Positions 15,304-24,239 of a stretch of DNA of 36,590 bases are shown in pieces. Within the stretch, counting starts at the first letter, position 1, and every line of letters begins with the position of its first letter. The position numbers and the translations under genes are program-made. The notes under the pieces were generated by a model. That model was not told the origin of the DNA and did no database searches. It saw only the letters and a list, made by a program, of their open reading frames with translations. Where the stretch lies: contig CAJODA010000016.1 of assembly GCA_905233745.1 (NCBI GenBank), forward strand, positions 1-36,590. The letters are read 5' to 3'. Origin of the DNA: an uncultured Bacteroidales bacterium. Its GTDB lineage: Bacteria; Bacteroidota; Bacteroidia; Bacteroidales; WCHB1-69.

Positions 15304-18089
15304 GAAAAAATACACCTTGGATGCTTGCCGCCATCCTGACCATCTGCGGCTGTTTTATTCTGACCGGTTGCTCTGGATCGAAATGGAGCGTTTCTGATAG
15401 TTTTTATAACAACTTGATAGTCGAGGACCGTTACAGGATGATTCTCGACGGTTTGCAAGTAACACTACTCATTACGTTCTGCGCCGCCATATTAGGAACG
15501 TTGCTGGGTGGCCTTGTATGCTGGATGCGTATGAACCGCCGACCCTGGCTACAGAAGGTGGCCAAGGTGTATATCGACATCATGCGCGGCACGCCCGTAC
15601 TAGTGCTCCTCATGCTGATGTACTATGTGGTAATGGCGCCGATGAAAGCCACGGGCATCGTGGTGGCCGTAGTCACTTTCGCCATGAATACGGCGGCCTA
15701 CATCAGCGAGATGCTGCGCACCACCATACAGGGCATCGACCGCGGGCAGACAGAGGCCGGCTTAGCATTGGGTTATACGCAAAAGCAAACGTTCTTCAGG
15801 ATTGTGCTACCGCAAGTGGTCAAGGCGGTGATGCCCGTCTATCAAGGAGAGATGGTGAGCCTATTGAAGGGCACGAGCATCGTGGGCTACATTGCTGTAA
15901 TCGACATTACGCGGGCTTCCGACCTGATACGTTCACGCACATTCGATGCCTTCTTCCCCCTTATCGTGACGGCTATCATCTATTTCCTCATGGCGTGGCT
16001 CATCGGACTGCTACTCTCCTCGTTAGTGAAACGGGAACGCATGAAGGCTATCGTGGCTGCTCTGCTGCTGGCAATAGGCGGAACAGTGTGCTACGTTCCG
16101 ACAATGCTGACCTCCGACAAAACCAAGACCGATGTGATGGCGGATGCACCTGAAGTATTCAAGGCTCTCTCTGGCAAGCGCGTGGCCGTCATCATCGGAA
16201 GCATACAAGACATGGCCATCACCAAGTTGGCACCCGATGCCGAGATTGTGCGACTGTCAAGCACGACTGACATGCTGGAATCCTTAGAGAGCGGCAAGGT
16301 GGAAGTGTCCGGTGATGAGAATCTTTCGGTGACATTCAACAAGGAGATTGCGTCGAAAGTGGACACGGTGAATGCCAACCTGCCACCGATGCCCATTGGA
16401 GCCTGCTTCCGCATGGACAACACCCAGCTAAAGCAGGACTTCGACAGCTTCCTTGCCGATATCCGTAGCGATGGCACCTACCAGAAAATCTACGACCGAT
16501 GGAGAGATGCTGACGACCCCTCTGCGGTGGTCGTTCCTCAACAACAAGGCACGGGAAAAATACTACATGTTGCCATCTACCCTTCAATGCCCCCTTTCAG
16601 CTTTATTAGTTCTGGGAAGCCCTCAGGCTTAGAGATAGACATTTTAACAGAGTGGGCTAATAGGCGCAACTGGCAACTGGAGTTTCTCATAATGGACTTT
16701 GCTTCGCAGATTCCCGCCGTGCAGACAGGTAAGGCTGACATGGCCATGGGTGCCATTAGTATCACTGAAGAGCGGCAGAAACAAGTGCTCTTCTCCGACG
16801 GCTATCTTGAATCACATATCATGCTCCTTACGCGAAAAGGGGAATCGGGAATACTCACCAATCCTTCGCAGTCTTCCGACACCAAGAAGGATACGAAAAA
16901 ATGGCCGTGGGCGGCAACCATCCTTGTTATCATAATGGGTAGTGGTGCATGGTTTATTATTCGCCGTAAACGCAGCACGCTAAAACCATCATCCATAAAC
17001 TCTCAACTATCAATTCAACCCTCTGACGCACCCATCATCCGCATCTCCCATCTGAAGAAAAGTTATGAGAATCTGGACGTTTTGCGTGACATCAATGCCG
17101 ACATTCATCGAGGCGAGGTCATCTCCATCATCGGTCCTTCAGGCACAGGGAAGAGTACCTTATTGCGGTGCCTGAACCTGTTGGAGCACCCCACCGGAGG
17201 CAGCATCTTCGTTGACGGAGAGGACATCCTTACCAAGGGCTATCCCGTCCATCTGATGCGCCAGAAGATGGGCATGGTGTTCCAGAGTTTCAATCTCTTC
17301 GAGAATAAGACCGTGTTGGAGAACGTCATGCTTGCCCCTTGCCAGTTGCGCCATGAAGATCCTGAAAAGGCACGTGAGGAAGGGTTGGCACTCCTGCGCA
17401 AAGTAGGCCTGGCGGAGAAGGCCGACGTCTATCCTTCGAACCTTTCCGGCGGTCAGAAACAGCGTGTGGCCATTGCCCGTGCCTTGGCCATGAAGCCCGA
17501 AATTCTACTCTTCGACGAGCCTACCTCTGCCCTTGACCCCACGATGGTGGGCGAGGTGCTCAGCGTCATCCGCCAGCTGGCCAACGAGGGCATGACCATG
17601 CTCATCGTCACCCACGAGATGAAGTTCGCACACGACGTGAGCACGCGCATTTTCTTCATGTACGACGGATATATCCACGAGGACGGTTCGCCTGAGCAAA
17701 TTTTCGAGAATCCTGTCCACAGTGCCACCAAGGCCTTCATACAGCGCATCCGCAAGGAGGTATTCCAGATTGACGGCCCCGACTTCGACTTCCTCGGCAT
17801 GCAATCGGCCGTCAATGCTTTCTGCTATAAATACGGCATCACTGAGAAGCAGGAAACTGCGCATTTGCTGTGCAACAAGATGCTCGACGATGTGATGGCC
17901 GCCTATCGCCCCATCACCGTCCGCATCACCCACAGTGAACAGTCGGGAGTCACTGCCCTGGACTTCATGGTGGAAAAGATGGAAGTAACGCCCCTGAGTG
18001 ACGCGCAGCGCAACGAATTGACCGAGCTGTGCCAACAGGTAGTGGAAGAGCCTACCAAGTTAGGCTTCCGTGTGAAACTGATTATATAA
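15300..18089 (+). CDS. Single-chain polar amino-acid ABC importer: HisM/GlnP-type permease + substrate-binding domain halves in reversed order + TM + GlnQ-type ATPase + C-terminal RsbW-like domain
   Basis: 929-aa uninterrupted ORF; permease EAA loop 'EAGLALGYTQKQTFFRIVLPQVVKAVMP'; SBP-like segments; TM 'WPWAATILVIIMGSGAWFIIRRKRS'; Walker A GPSGTGKST, signature LSGGQKQRVAIARAL, Walker B ILLFDEPTSALDP. Overlaps the upstream lipoprotein by 4 bp (ATGA). Confidence 0.9.
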   Translation: MRKNTPWMLAAILTICGCFILTGCSGSKWSVSDSFYNNLIVEDRYRMILDGLQVTLLITFCAAILGTLLGGLVCWMRMNRRPWLQKVAKVYIDIMRGTPVLVLLMLMYYVVMAPMKATGIVVAVVTFAMNTAAYISEMLRTTIQGIDRGQTEAGLALGYTQKQTFFRIVLPQVVKAVMPVYQGEMVSLLKGTSIVGYIAVIDITRASDLIRSRTFDAFFPLIVTAIIYFLMAWLIGLLLSSLVKRERMKAIVAALLLAIGGTVCYVPTMLTSDKTKTDVMADAPEVFKALSGKRVAVIIGSIQDMAITKLAPDAEIVRLSSTTDMLESLESGKVEVSGDENLSVTFNKEIASKVDTVNANLPPMPIGACFRMDNTQLKQDFDSFLADIRSDGTYQKIYDRWRDADDPSAVVVPQQQGTGKILHVAIYPSMPPFSFISSGKPSGLEIDILTEWANRRNWQLEFLIMDFASQIPAVQTGKADMAMGAISITEERQKQVLFSDGYLESHIMLLTRKGESGILTNPSQSSDTKKDTKKWPWAATILVIIMGSGAWFIIRRKRSTLKPSSINSQLSIQPSDAPIIRISHLKKSYENLDVLRDINADIHRGEVISIIGPSGTGKSTLLRCLNLLEHPTGGSIFVDGEDILTKGYPVHLMRQKMGMVFQSFNLFENKTVLENVMLAPCQLRHEDPEKAREEGLALLRKVGLAEKADVYPSNLSGGQKQRVAIARALAMKPEILLFDEPTSALDPTMVGEVLSVIRQLANEGMTMLIVTHEMKFAHDVSTRIFFMYDGYIHEDGSPEQIFENPVHSATKAFIQRIRKEVFQIDGPDFDFLGMQSAVNAFCYKYGITEKQETAHLLCNKMLDDVMAAYRPITVRITHSEQSGVTALDFMVEKMEVTPLSDAQRNELTELCQQVVEEPTKLGFRVKLII

Positions 18090-18244
18090 GCCTCAAATAA
18101 TCACAACAACTAACAAGTTCAGACCACCGAATTGATACGCACTTCGCGGATCTGGAACGGTGTGGAACTACTCATGTTCCGTCGGCAAATATCGAATCGG
18201 GGATTGTCTATAATGAGTCATACGACCGACAAAATAAATGCTCA

Positions 18245-19309
18245 TTACAATTCCCGGTTTGCTTTCTTAAGCAGCCGTTTCACCTTATGGTATCTCTTGT
18301 TTAACCAGTTCTCGATCATCTCCGCTTCTATCTCGGGAGTTTCCGGAGCATCATGCTTGCGTCTTCTTGCGCGGGAGAACCGAAGATATGCTCCTATATG
18401 GCGACTCTTCTTATCATGGTAAATCTCATCGAACGGAATAAGCACGCAGGTATCCTCAATATTGTGCATCAAGCGGTTCACCGCCGTGCCGAACATGAGC
18501 ATTTTGGAAGTAATGGAAATATAAGCTGTCATGTTCGGCGGAATATTCACGCCCCTCATTTTGGCTGCTGCCTTAAGCAGTTTGTAATCTTCCAACAAAT
18601 CATCCTTATTCACTATCAGATCCATCAATTCCGAATTTGAGTCCGGCACTATCGCCTGGTCGTCCCATGGGCGGACAAGACCCTCCTTGTCGCCAAAATG
18701 TTTCCAAAGGAAATGGTAAATCAAATCCCTGGTGATGCGATCATACGTAGGATATACGGTTATCTTACCAAAGAAATAAAGCAGATCAGGATTCTTCATA
18801 ATGAGCGCCACTAGTCCATCCCACAAGTTGTCAAAGGCAAATATGGACTTCGCGCCATTCTTGGAACTCTGGTATTCAGGAGCCACAAAGTTACGCCCAA
18901 GTTCCATAACGTGAGGCAGATATTCGTTGATGAACTTTTGAGAAAAGCGGAACTGGTGAGAACTCGCCATAACCGGCTGACCTTTCTCGTCAAACATCGC
19001 ATCCGAGCCGAAAAGAAAGCGGTAACCGCCGATAATCGCCTCGTTGTCCGGATCCCAAACAATCAGCTGTTTATAGGGTTTTTCCATCTTGTCATATTCA
19101 TCAAGGTCCACAGCGTTGCCTGTGGAGCCACCAGCTTCGCGAAAAGCCAGCTCACGTAGTCTGCCGATTTCTGTAACGACGTTGGGGGAATCTTGCCATG
19201 TAACAACGTAAAGCTCGTTGTGACCTTTGTTGGTATCCTCCAACTTCTTGGATTTTGTAAGTTCTGCTTTGAGCAGTTCAACAGGTACAGGATCAATTAT
19301 TGTTTTCAT
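18245..19309 (-). CDS. GNAT-like N-acyltransferase of the hemolysin/OlsB/GlsB type (amino-acid lipid synthesis)
   Basis: 'YVVTWQDSPNVVTEIGRLRELAFREAGGSTGNAVDLDEYD...YKQLIVWDPDNEAIIGGYRFLFG...ELGRNFVAPEYQ'; next to a PlsC-like gene. Confidence 0.75.
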   Translation of the reverse strand: MKTIIDPVPVELLKAELTKSKKLEDTNKGHNELYVVTWQDSPNVVTEIGRLRELAFREAGGSTGNAVDLDEYDKMEKPYKQLIVWDPDNEAIIGGYRFLFGSDAMFDEKGQPVMASSHQFRFSQKFINEYLPHVMELGRNFVAPEYQSSKNGAKSIFAFDNLWDGLVALIMKNPDLLYFFGKITVYPTYDRITRDLIYHFLWKHFGDKEGLVRPWDDQAIVPDSNSELMDLIVNKDDLLEDYKLLKAAAKMRGVNIPPNMTAYISITSKMLMFGTAVNRLMHNIEDTCVLIPFDEIYHDKKSRHIGAYLRFSRARRRKHDAPETPEIEAEMIENWLNKRYHKVKRLLKKANREL

Positions 19310-19322
19310 AAAAACATGTTTG

Positions 19323-20180
19323 TCAATCGATAGTGGACGGCCAGGGGTTAGAAACTATACCTGCCATGTCAAGCATAGTTTTGTGTGCAAGATCACGCAT
19401 CCGTGCTGTCTCCTCCTTTCGGAGTGCATTGGAATTGGGCACGATAGGATCTCCCACATGAATGGTGAGCATAGGCTCTCCTTTGCCAAAAAGTTTTCGC
19501 CAGCCAGTGCGTGGTCTGAAGGAGATTATCAATGGAACTATGGGGAGGGAATACCTGTAGGCCATGTTAAAAGCCCCGATCTTGAAAGGTCTGAGCGGTG
19601 CATAGAACTTCCAGCTGCAACTTTCAGGAAATATGTGTATCCACTGTTTGGCGTCATGCAATTCGTCCAATGCCTTGTCAAACGCTCTTAACCCACTTCG
19701 TTCTTCAGGAATGGCAATGCCGCCAATCGCTTTCATCAAGAAACCGTCTTTGCCACGGAAAGGCTGGGCATACATGGGAATCCAAGCCCTGCGGTAACGC
19801 ATCGCCTGCATCACGCAAATCATATCCCATCGGTGAACGTGATTGCACACGGTCATCACACCGTTGGCTAAAAGTTTGCGATTTTGGCGAATTTTCTCGC
19901 GGCCCTCAATCCTCAGACCAAATCGGATCCGGTTAATCGGGAAAGCAATGATCCAGGTTAGAAAAACAATCGTAGAGTTCAATATTTTGAACCAAACGGA
20001 CTTGTCAAGATAGGTATATGTATCGTCAAACTTTATATCCTTCAGTTCCCCACGTATGGGAGCCATCTTCGTGAAGGGATCTTCCCCAGAGAATTCTTCT
20101 TTAGGTTCAGGGACATATACCTCTTCCTTGACTTTGAAGTCCCGATAAGCCGGTCCAAGTGATGAATAATCTTTTATCAT
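19323..20180 (-). CDS. PlsC-like 1-acyl-glycerol-3-phosphate/amino-acid-lipid O-acyltransferase (GlsA-like)
   Basis: 'NGVMTVCNHVHRWDMICVMQAMR' (degenerate NHxxxxD block), 'IHIFPESCSWKFYAPLRPFKIGAFNMAYRYSLPIVPLIISFR'. Confidence 0.78.
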   Translation of the reverse strand: MIKDYSSLGPAYRDFKVKEEVYVPEPKEEFSGEDPFTKMAPIRGELKDIKFDDTYTYLDKSVWFKILNSTIVFLTWIIAFPINRIRFGLRIEGREKIRQNRKLLANGVMTVCNHVHRWDMICVMQAMRYRRAWIPMYAQPFRGKDGFLMKAIGGIAIPEERSGLRAFDKALDELHDAKQWIHIFPESCSWKFYAPLRPFKIGAFNMAYRYSLPIVPLIISFRPRTGWRKLFGKGEPMLTIHVGDPIVPNSNALRKEETARMRDLAHKTMLDMAGIVSNPWPSTID

Positions 20181-20199
20181 GTCATGTCTTTCAATGTGA

Positions 20200-20313
20200 T
20201 TACCAACATCTCTGGTGAAGGATTATTATGCAAAACGCTGGAATCTCTTCTTCAAGTCGGTCATCCAGGTTATGAAAGAGGGCAAGGAATTTTACGTGAA
20301 AGACCGAAGATGA
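20200..20313 (+). pseudogene. Probable 3'-end remnant of a GH89 alpha-N-acetylglucosaminidase gene
   Basis: Translation LPTSLVKDYYAKRWNLFFKSVIQVMKEGKEFYVKDRR* resembles the C-terminal 'GLVxxYYxxRWxLFxxxxxxxxxxGxxF' region of NAGLU-family enzymes; no upstream coding sequence. Confidence 0.45.
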
Positions 20314-20340
20314 AGAAGAATTAAATACGCAGCCAGCCAA

Positions 20341-21153
20341 TTACTTGTTTTTTACACAACGCACAGACAGGTATGCTTTTTTGTTGCTCACGGTCCGATT
20401 GGCTTTCACGTCATCGTAACCGATATAACGGCCATAGGCATTGGGGTTACTGAGGTTCGCGTCACCCGCAGTATAATCATACGGGGTAGAGCTCCAGAAA
20501 TTGGCACCACTGTGGAAATTATAGAACCTGATCACACCTGTGTTCTCGTTCATAAAACAGTGTCCGGCCGGCATGGCTCCGAAAAGGGATACATTATTGG
20601 AGTCAAGCCCGCAACCGGGCGTGTTAGGCACGGTGGAGATATTCCAACTGGAGTCGTTTGCAGCCAGGGATTTGGCTGGAGAAACCTTTATCGGGGCAGA
20701 AGAGCAATTGGAAACGAAAAACACGAGGTCGTTCCACTCATCGGCGGAAGGCAGGTGGAAACCCTCCGGGCATATACCCTGTACGCGGTCGTTCATAACC
20801 TTTTCGTCATTCAAATGGCGGGCTGCCGCCCAGTTGTACAGGACACCATACTTCACAGCACTGTCGACCTGTCCCATCGGAAACTCATAACGGCCACCTA
20901 TGACATTGTCAAGGTTGTCGATAACAGAGCCGTCGGCATAATGCAGCGAGCGCAGATTTTCACCCAACCATATCTGATCTCCGATTCTCACCTGAGAATA
21001 GAGATTATAATCCAAATCCCACACGGAATCCGGCAGGAGTTCAAATTTGCAAGCTCCGCAAGTTACCTTGTTTCTATTACAAGAAAACATTATGAATGAG
21101 CAAGATATCAAAATCAGCCCACATATAAAAGGAAATCTTTTCATACTTTTCAA
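20341..21153 (-). CDS. Lipoprotein with FISUMP (Fibrobacter succinogenes major paralogous) domain
   Basis: 'VRIGDQIWLGENLRSLHYADGS...GVLYNWAAARH...GICPEGFHLPSADEWNDL...FWSSTPYD...YLSVRCVKN'. Confidence 0.88.
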   Translation of the reverse strand: MKSMKRFPFICGLILISCSFIMFSCNRNKVTCGACKFELLPDSVWDLDYNLYSQVRIGDQIWLGENLRSLHYADGSVIDNLDNVIGGRYEFPMGQVDSAVKYGVLYNWAAARHLNDEKVMNDRVQGICPEGFHLPSADEWNDLVFFVSNCSSAPIKVSPAKSLAANDSSWNISTVPNTPGCGLDSNNVSLFGAMPAGHCFMNENTGVIRFYNFHSGANFWSSTPYDYTAGDANLSNPNAYGRYIGYDDVKANRTVSNKKAYLSVRCVKNK

Positions 21154-21221
21154 TCTTGTGTTTTAACAGTTTGCAAACATACAACATTTTTTGCAAACGA
21201 TATTCATCTGAAGCATTTTTG

Positions 21222-21229
21222 TATTTTTG
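21222..21229 (+). promoter_or_regulatory. -7 box (TATTTTTG) for mnmE
   Basis: tttttgTATTTTTGcagc, start codon at 21246. Confidence 0.5.
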
Positions 21230-21245
21230 CAGCAAATTAAAAGTA

Positions 21246-22616
21246 ATGAAAGACACCATCTGCGCCATATCCACGCCATCTGGTTTAGGGGCCATCGCTG
21301 TGATCAGAAACTCCGGCGCACAGGCCTTTACAACAGTTGAGCCTTTATTTCCTGAGACAGACATCATCTCCCTCCCGCCCCAACGCGCCCAGTTTGCGCA
21401 AATAATTGAAAACGGACAGCTCATTGACCAAGTTGTCGTAACCAAGTTTGCCGCACCGCACTCCTACACGGGCGAGGACATGGTGGAGATTTCCTGCCAC
21501 GGATCTGTCTTTATCCAACAAAAGATCATGGAGATGTTGTTGGCGAACGGTTGCCGCATGGCCCATGCCGGAGAGTTCACCCAACGCGCCTTCCTTAACG
21601 GCAAAATGGACCTCCCGCAGGCTGAAGCCGTGGCCGACCTCATCGAGTCCCAATCCGAAAGTGCCCACCGGCTCGCCATCAACCAGCTCAAAGGCGCCTT
21701 CTCAAAGAAACTGCACCAACTCCGCGAGCAGCTGGTGTGCCTGGCATCACTGTTGGAGCTGGAGCTCGACTTCAGCGAGGAGGAGGTGGAATTTGCCGAC
21801 CGCAAGGAACTGCTAGAGCTATTAGAGGAACTGCAAACTGAAGTGGAACACCTGATACGCTCCTTCAAAATGGGCAATGTGCTGAAAACCGGCATACCCG
21901 TAGCCATTGTGGGACAACCCAACGTGGGCAAGTCCACTCTGCTCAATGCCATTTTGCAGCACGACCGGGCCATTGTATCCCCTGTGCCAGGCACCACCCG
22001 CGACACGGTGGAGGACACCTTCAACATCGGCGGCACCTTGTTCCGTTTCATCGACACTGCCGGCATCCGACAGTCGGACGACGTCGTGGAGAGTATCGGC
22101 ATTGAACGCACCTACCAAGCGATAGAAAAAGCCGCCGTCATCCTCTATATGGTAGATGCCACACAGGCCGAGCCTCATGAGATACAAACTGAAGTGGAAG
22201 ATTTCAAAGCGCATATCAATTTGGCCGAACAGCAGTTGCTCATCATTGCCAACAAAATAGACCAGTTGGAAACCATGCCGGAGCATTACAAGGAGCTTCA
22301 TGACATGGACATACTGTTTGTGTCCGCCAAGCGCCAGGTAAATCTCGGCGACATTGAAGAGCGGCTCACGCAATACACACACGAGCATGCCATACAGGAC
22401 AGCACCCTGCTGACCAACGAGCGGCACTATGCCCTGCTCACAGACATGCAGAACGCAATCGGCCGCATACGCCAAGGTTTGGAGGACCAGATCCCCACTG
22501 ACCTGCTGGCCGAGGAGGTGCGCGCCGCACTTTACGACATTGGCTGCCTGACCGGCACCATATCCACCGATGAATTACTGGACAACATCTTCGGAAAATT
22601 CTGCATCGGAAAATAG
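21246..22616 (+). CDS. mnmE: tRNA uridine-5-carboxymethylaminomethyl(34) synthesis GTPase MnmE
   Basis: MKDTICAISTPSGLGAIAVIRNSG; HAGEFTQRAFLNGKMDLPQAEAVADLI; GQPNVGKSTLLN; DTAGIR; C-terminal FCIGK. The ORF-track start at 21156 is probably too early. Confidence 0.96.
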   Translation: MKDTICAISTPSGLGAIAVIRNSGAQAFTTVEPLFPETDIISLPPQRAQFAQIIENGQLIDQVVVTKFAAPHSYTGEDMVEISCHGSVFIQQKIMEMLLANGCRMAHAGEFTQRAFLNGKMDLPQAEAVADLIESQSESAHRLAINQLKGAFSKKLHQLREQLVCLASLLELELDFSEEEVEFADRKELLELLEELQTEVEHLIRSFKMGNVLKTGIPVAIVGQPNVGKSTLLNAILQHDRAIVSPVPGTTRDTVEDTFNIGGTLFRFIDTAGIRQSDDVVESIGIERTYQAIEKAAVILYMVDATQAEPHEIQTEVEDFKAHINLAEQQLLIIANKIDQLETMPEHYKELHDMDILFVSAKRQVNLGDIEERLTQYTHEHAIQDSTLLTNERHYALLTDMQNAIGRIRQGLEDQIPTDLLAEEVRAALYDIGCLTGTISTDELLDNIFGKFCIGK

Positions 22617-22619
22617 GCA

Positions 22620-23768
22620 ATGACGCTCTACATATTCAATCCGGAACACGACTACGCGCTGGCGAACAACGACCCGCACTTCATGGCACCTGCTTCGGCG
22701 GTCAAGTTTGCCACAGACTGCGCCCTGTTTCTCCGGCACATCGTACCCGAAGAGAGCTTCATCTTCATCCCCCACTCGGAAAGCCAGCGTTTCTACTCCG
22801 TGACTGCACAACAATTCAAGGGGATTCCCACTGACATTCAACGCATACAACCTTGGGGATGGGACCCGCTGGTGCTACGGCAATGCCAAGAGGTATTCCC
22901 AGACTTTGCCGCCATAGGTCCCGCCGTAGCAAGCAACGTGCACCAGCTGGCGCACCGGAGGAACACCATCGATGCAATGGAATTCCTGCACCAACATGCT
23001 CCTGAGAACTTGCCATTCCCCGAAACAGCCAGCGAGCTCTTCACCACCGCAGAGATGGAGGCATACGTGCGCGAGCACCAGAATGTAATCTTCAAATCGC
23101 CATACTCCGGAAACGGTCGCGGCCACCTGTACGCACACGGGCACTGCTCTCCCACACTGTTGAGACAAGGCGGCGGCGTGATACGCCGACAGGGCTCCAT
23201 CATGGCCGAACCACTCTACAACGTGGTTCAGGATTTCGCCATGGAATTCCATTGTCAAAGGGGCAACACCTCCTTTTGCGGCTACTCGTTATTCAACACC
23301 CGCCACTATGGCTACGCCGGGAACCTCCTGTTGGCAGACAACCTCATCGAAGGGAAACTTTCCCAATGGATCTCCACCGTGCACCTGTATGCGGTTCGGG
23401 ACACTTTGTTGCAATATCTCAATCAACATATCGCTCCAGTATATGACGGCTATCTGGGAGTGGACATGTTCTTCTACGAGCAAGCGAACCAAATACATCT
23501 GAACCCGATGGTAGAAATCAACTTGCGCATGACGATGGGCATGGCCGCACACATCCTTACAGAGAAGCATCTGCATCCAGAATCCACGGGCACCATGCAG
23601 CTGGAATATGACCCGACACCAGGCGGCTTGAGGCGGCGCATGGAGACACAGCCCCCCATGGCCACAAAAGAGGGACGGTGGCATCACGGGGTCCTCGCTT
23701 TAAACCCGGTAAGCAAAGAGACACAATATGCAATAACTGTTAATATCACAAATCAACAAAACTACTAA
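22620..23768 (+). CDS. Uncharacterised ATP-grasp-like protein
   Basis: 'VIFKSPYSGNGRGHLYAHG' and 'HLNPMVEINLRMTMG' resemble ATP-grasp lysine loop and ExNxR metal-binding segments; starts 4 nt after the mnmE stop. Confidence 0.65.
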   Translation: MTLYIFNPEHDYALANNDPHFMAPASAVKFATDCALFLRHIVPEESFIFIPHSESQRFYSVTAQQFKGIPTDIQRIQPWGWDPLVLRQCQEVFPDFAAIGPAVASNVHQLAHRRNTIDAMEFLHQHAPENLPFPETASELFTTAEMEAYVREHQNVIFKSPYSGNGRGHLYAHGHCSPTLLRQGGGVIRRQGSIMAEPLYNVVQDFAMEFHCQRGNTSFCGYSLFNTRHYGYAGNLLLADNLIEGKLSQWISTVHLYAVRDTLLQYLNQHIAPVYDGYLGVDMFFYEQANQIHLNPMVEINLRMTMGMAAHILTEKHLHPESTGTMQLEYDPTPGGLRRRMETQPPMATKEGRWHHGVLALNPVSKETQYAITVNITNQQNY

Positions 23769-23770
23769 AC

Positions 23771-24196
23771 ATGGAAAATCTCAACATCCGACTGATGAAA
23801 GCGGAAGACTATCAGCAAGTTTATCACCTTTGGACTGTTACAGAGGGCATGGCACTCCGGAGTTACGACGACTCTGAAGAGGGCATCACCAAGTTTCTGC
23901 GCAGAAACCCGACATCCAATTTTGTAGCCGTATTGGAGGGTGAAATCGTGGGGGTGCTGCTTTGCGGCATCGACGGCCGCCGCGCCTACATCTACCACAC
24001 CGTGGTACGCGCCGACCTCCGCAATCAAGGCATCGGCAAGAAACTTTTAGCTGAAGCCTACAAAGCCATCGAAGCCGAAGGCATCAAGAAGAACGGGCTT
24101 TTGGTGATGAACACTAACGAACTGGGACAGGCGTTTTGGGCATCACAGGGCTGGGACAAGCGCACCGATGTCACCTATTATAGCAAAAACAACTGA
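23771..24196 (+). CDS. GNAT family N-acetyltransferase
   Basis: 'IYHTVVRADLRNQGIGKKLLAEAYKAIEAEGIKKNGLLVMNTNELGQAFWASQGW'. Confidence 0.92.
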   Translation: MENLNIRLMKAEDYQQVYHLWTVTEGMALRSYDDSEEGITKFLRRNPTSNFVAVLEGEIVGVLLCGIDGRRAYIYHTVVRADLRNQGIGKKLLAEAYKAIEAEGIKKNGLLVMNTNELGQAFWASQGWDKRTDVTYYSKNN

Positions 24197-24239
24197 ACCG
24201 CTGTTTAACGAACACAACGCTCTGTTTTGGAAAATTGTG

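Noticed and set aside
15518-16153. 211-aa alternate-frame ORF inside the ABC fusion gene
   Set aside because: Shadow in the +2 frame of a strongly supported CDS.
18090-18244. Possible short coding remnant between the ABC fusion and the GNAT-like gene
   Set aside because: Short fragments such as MSSSTPFQIREVRINSVV* can be read on the minus strand, but there is no family recognition.
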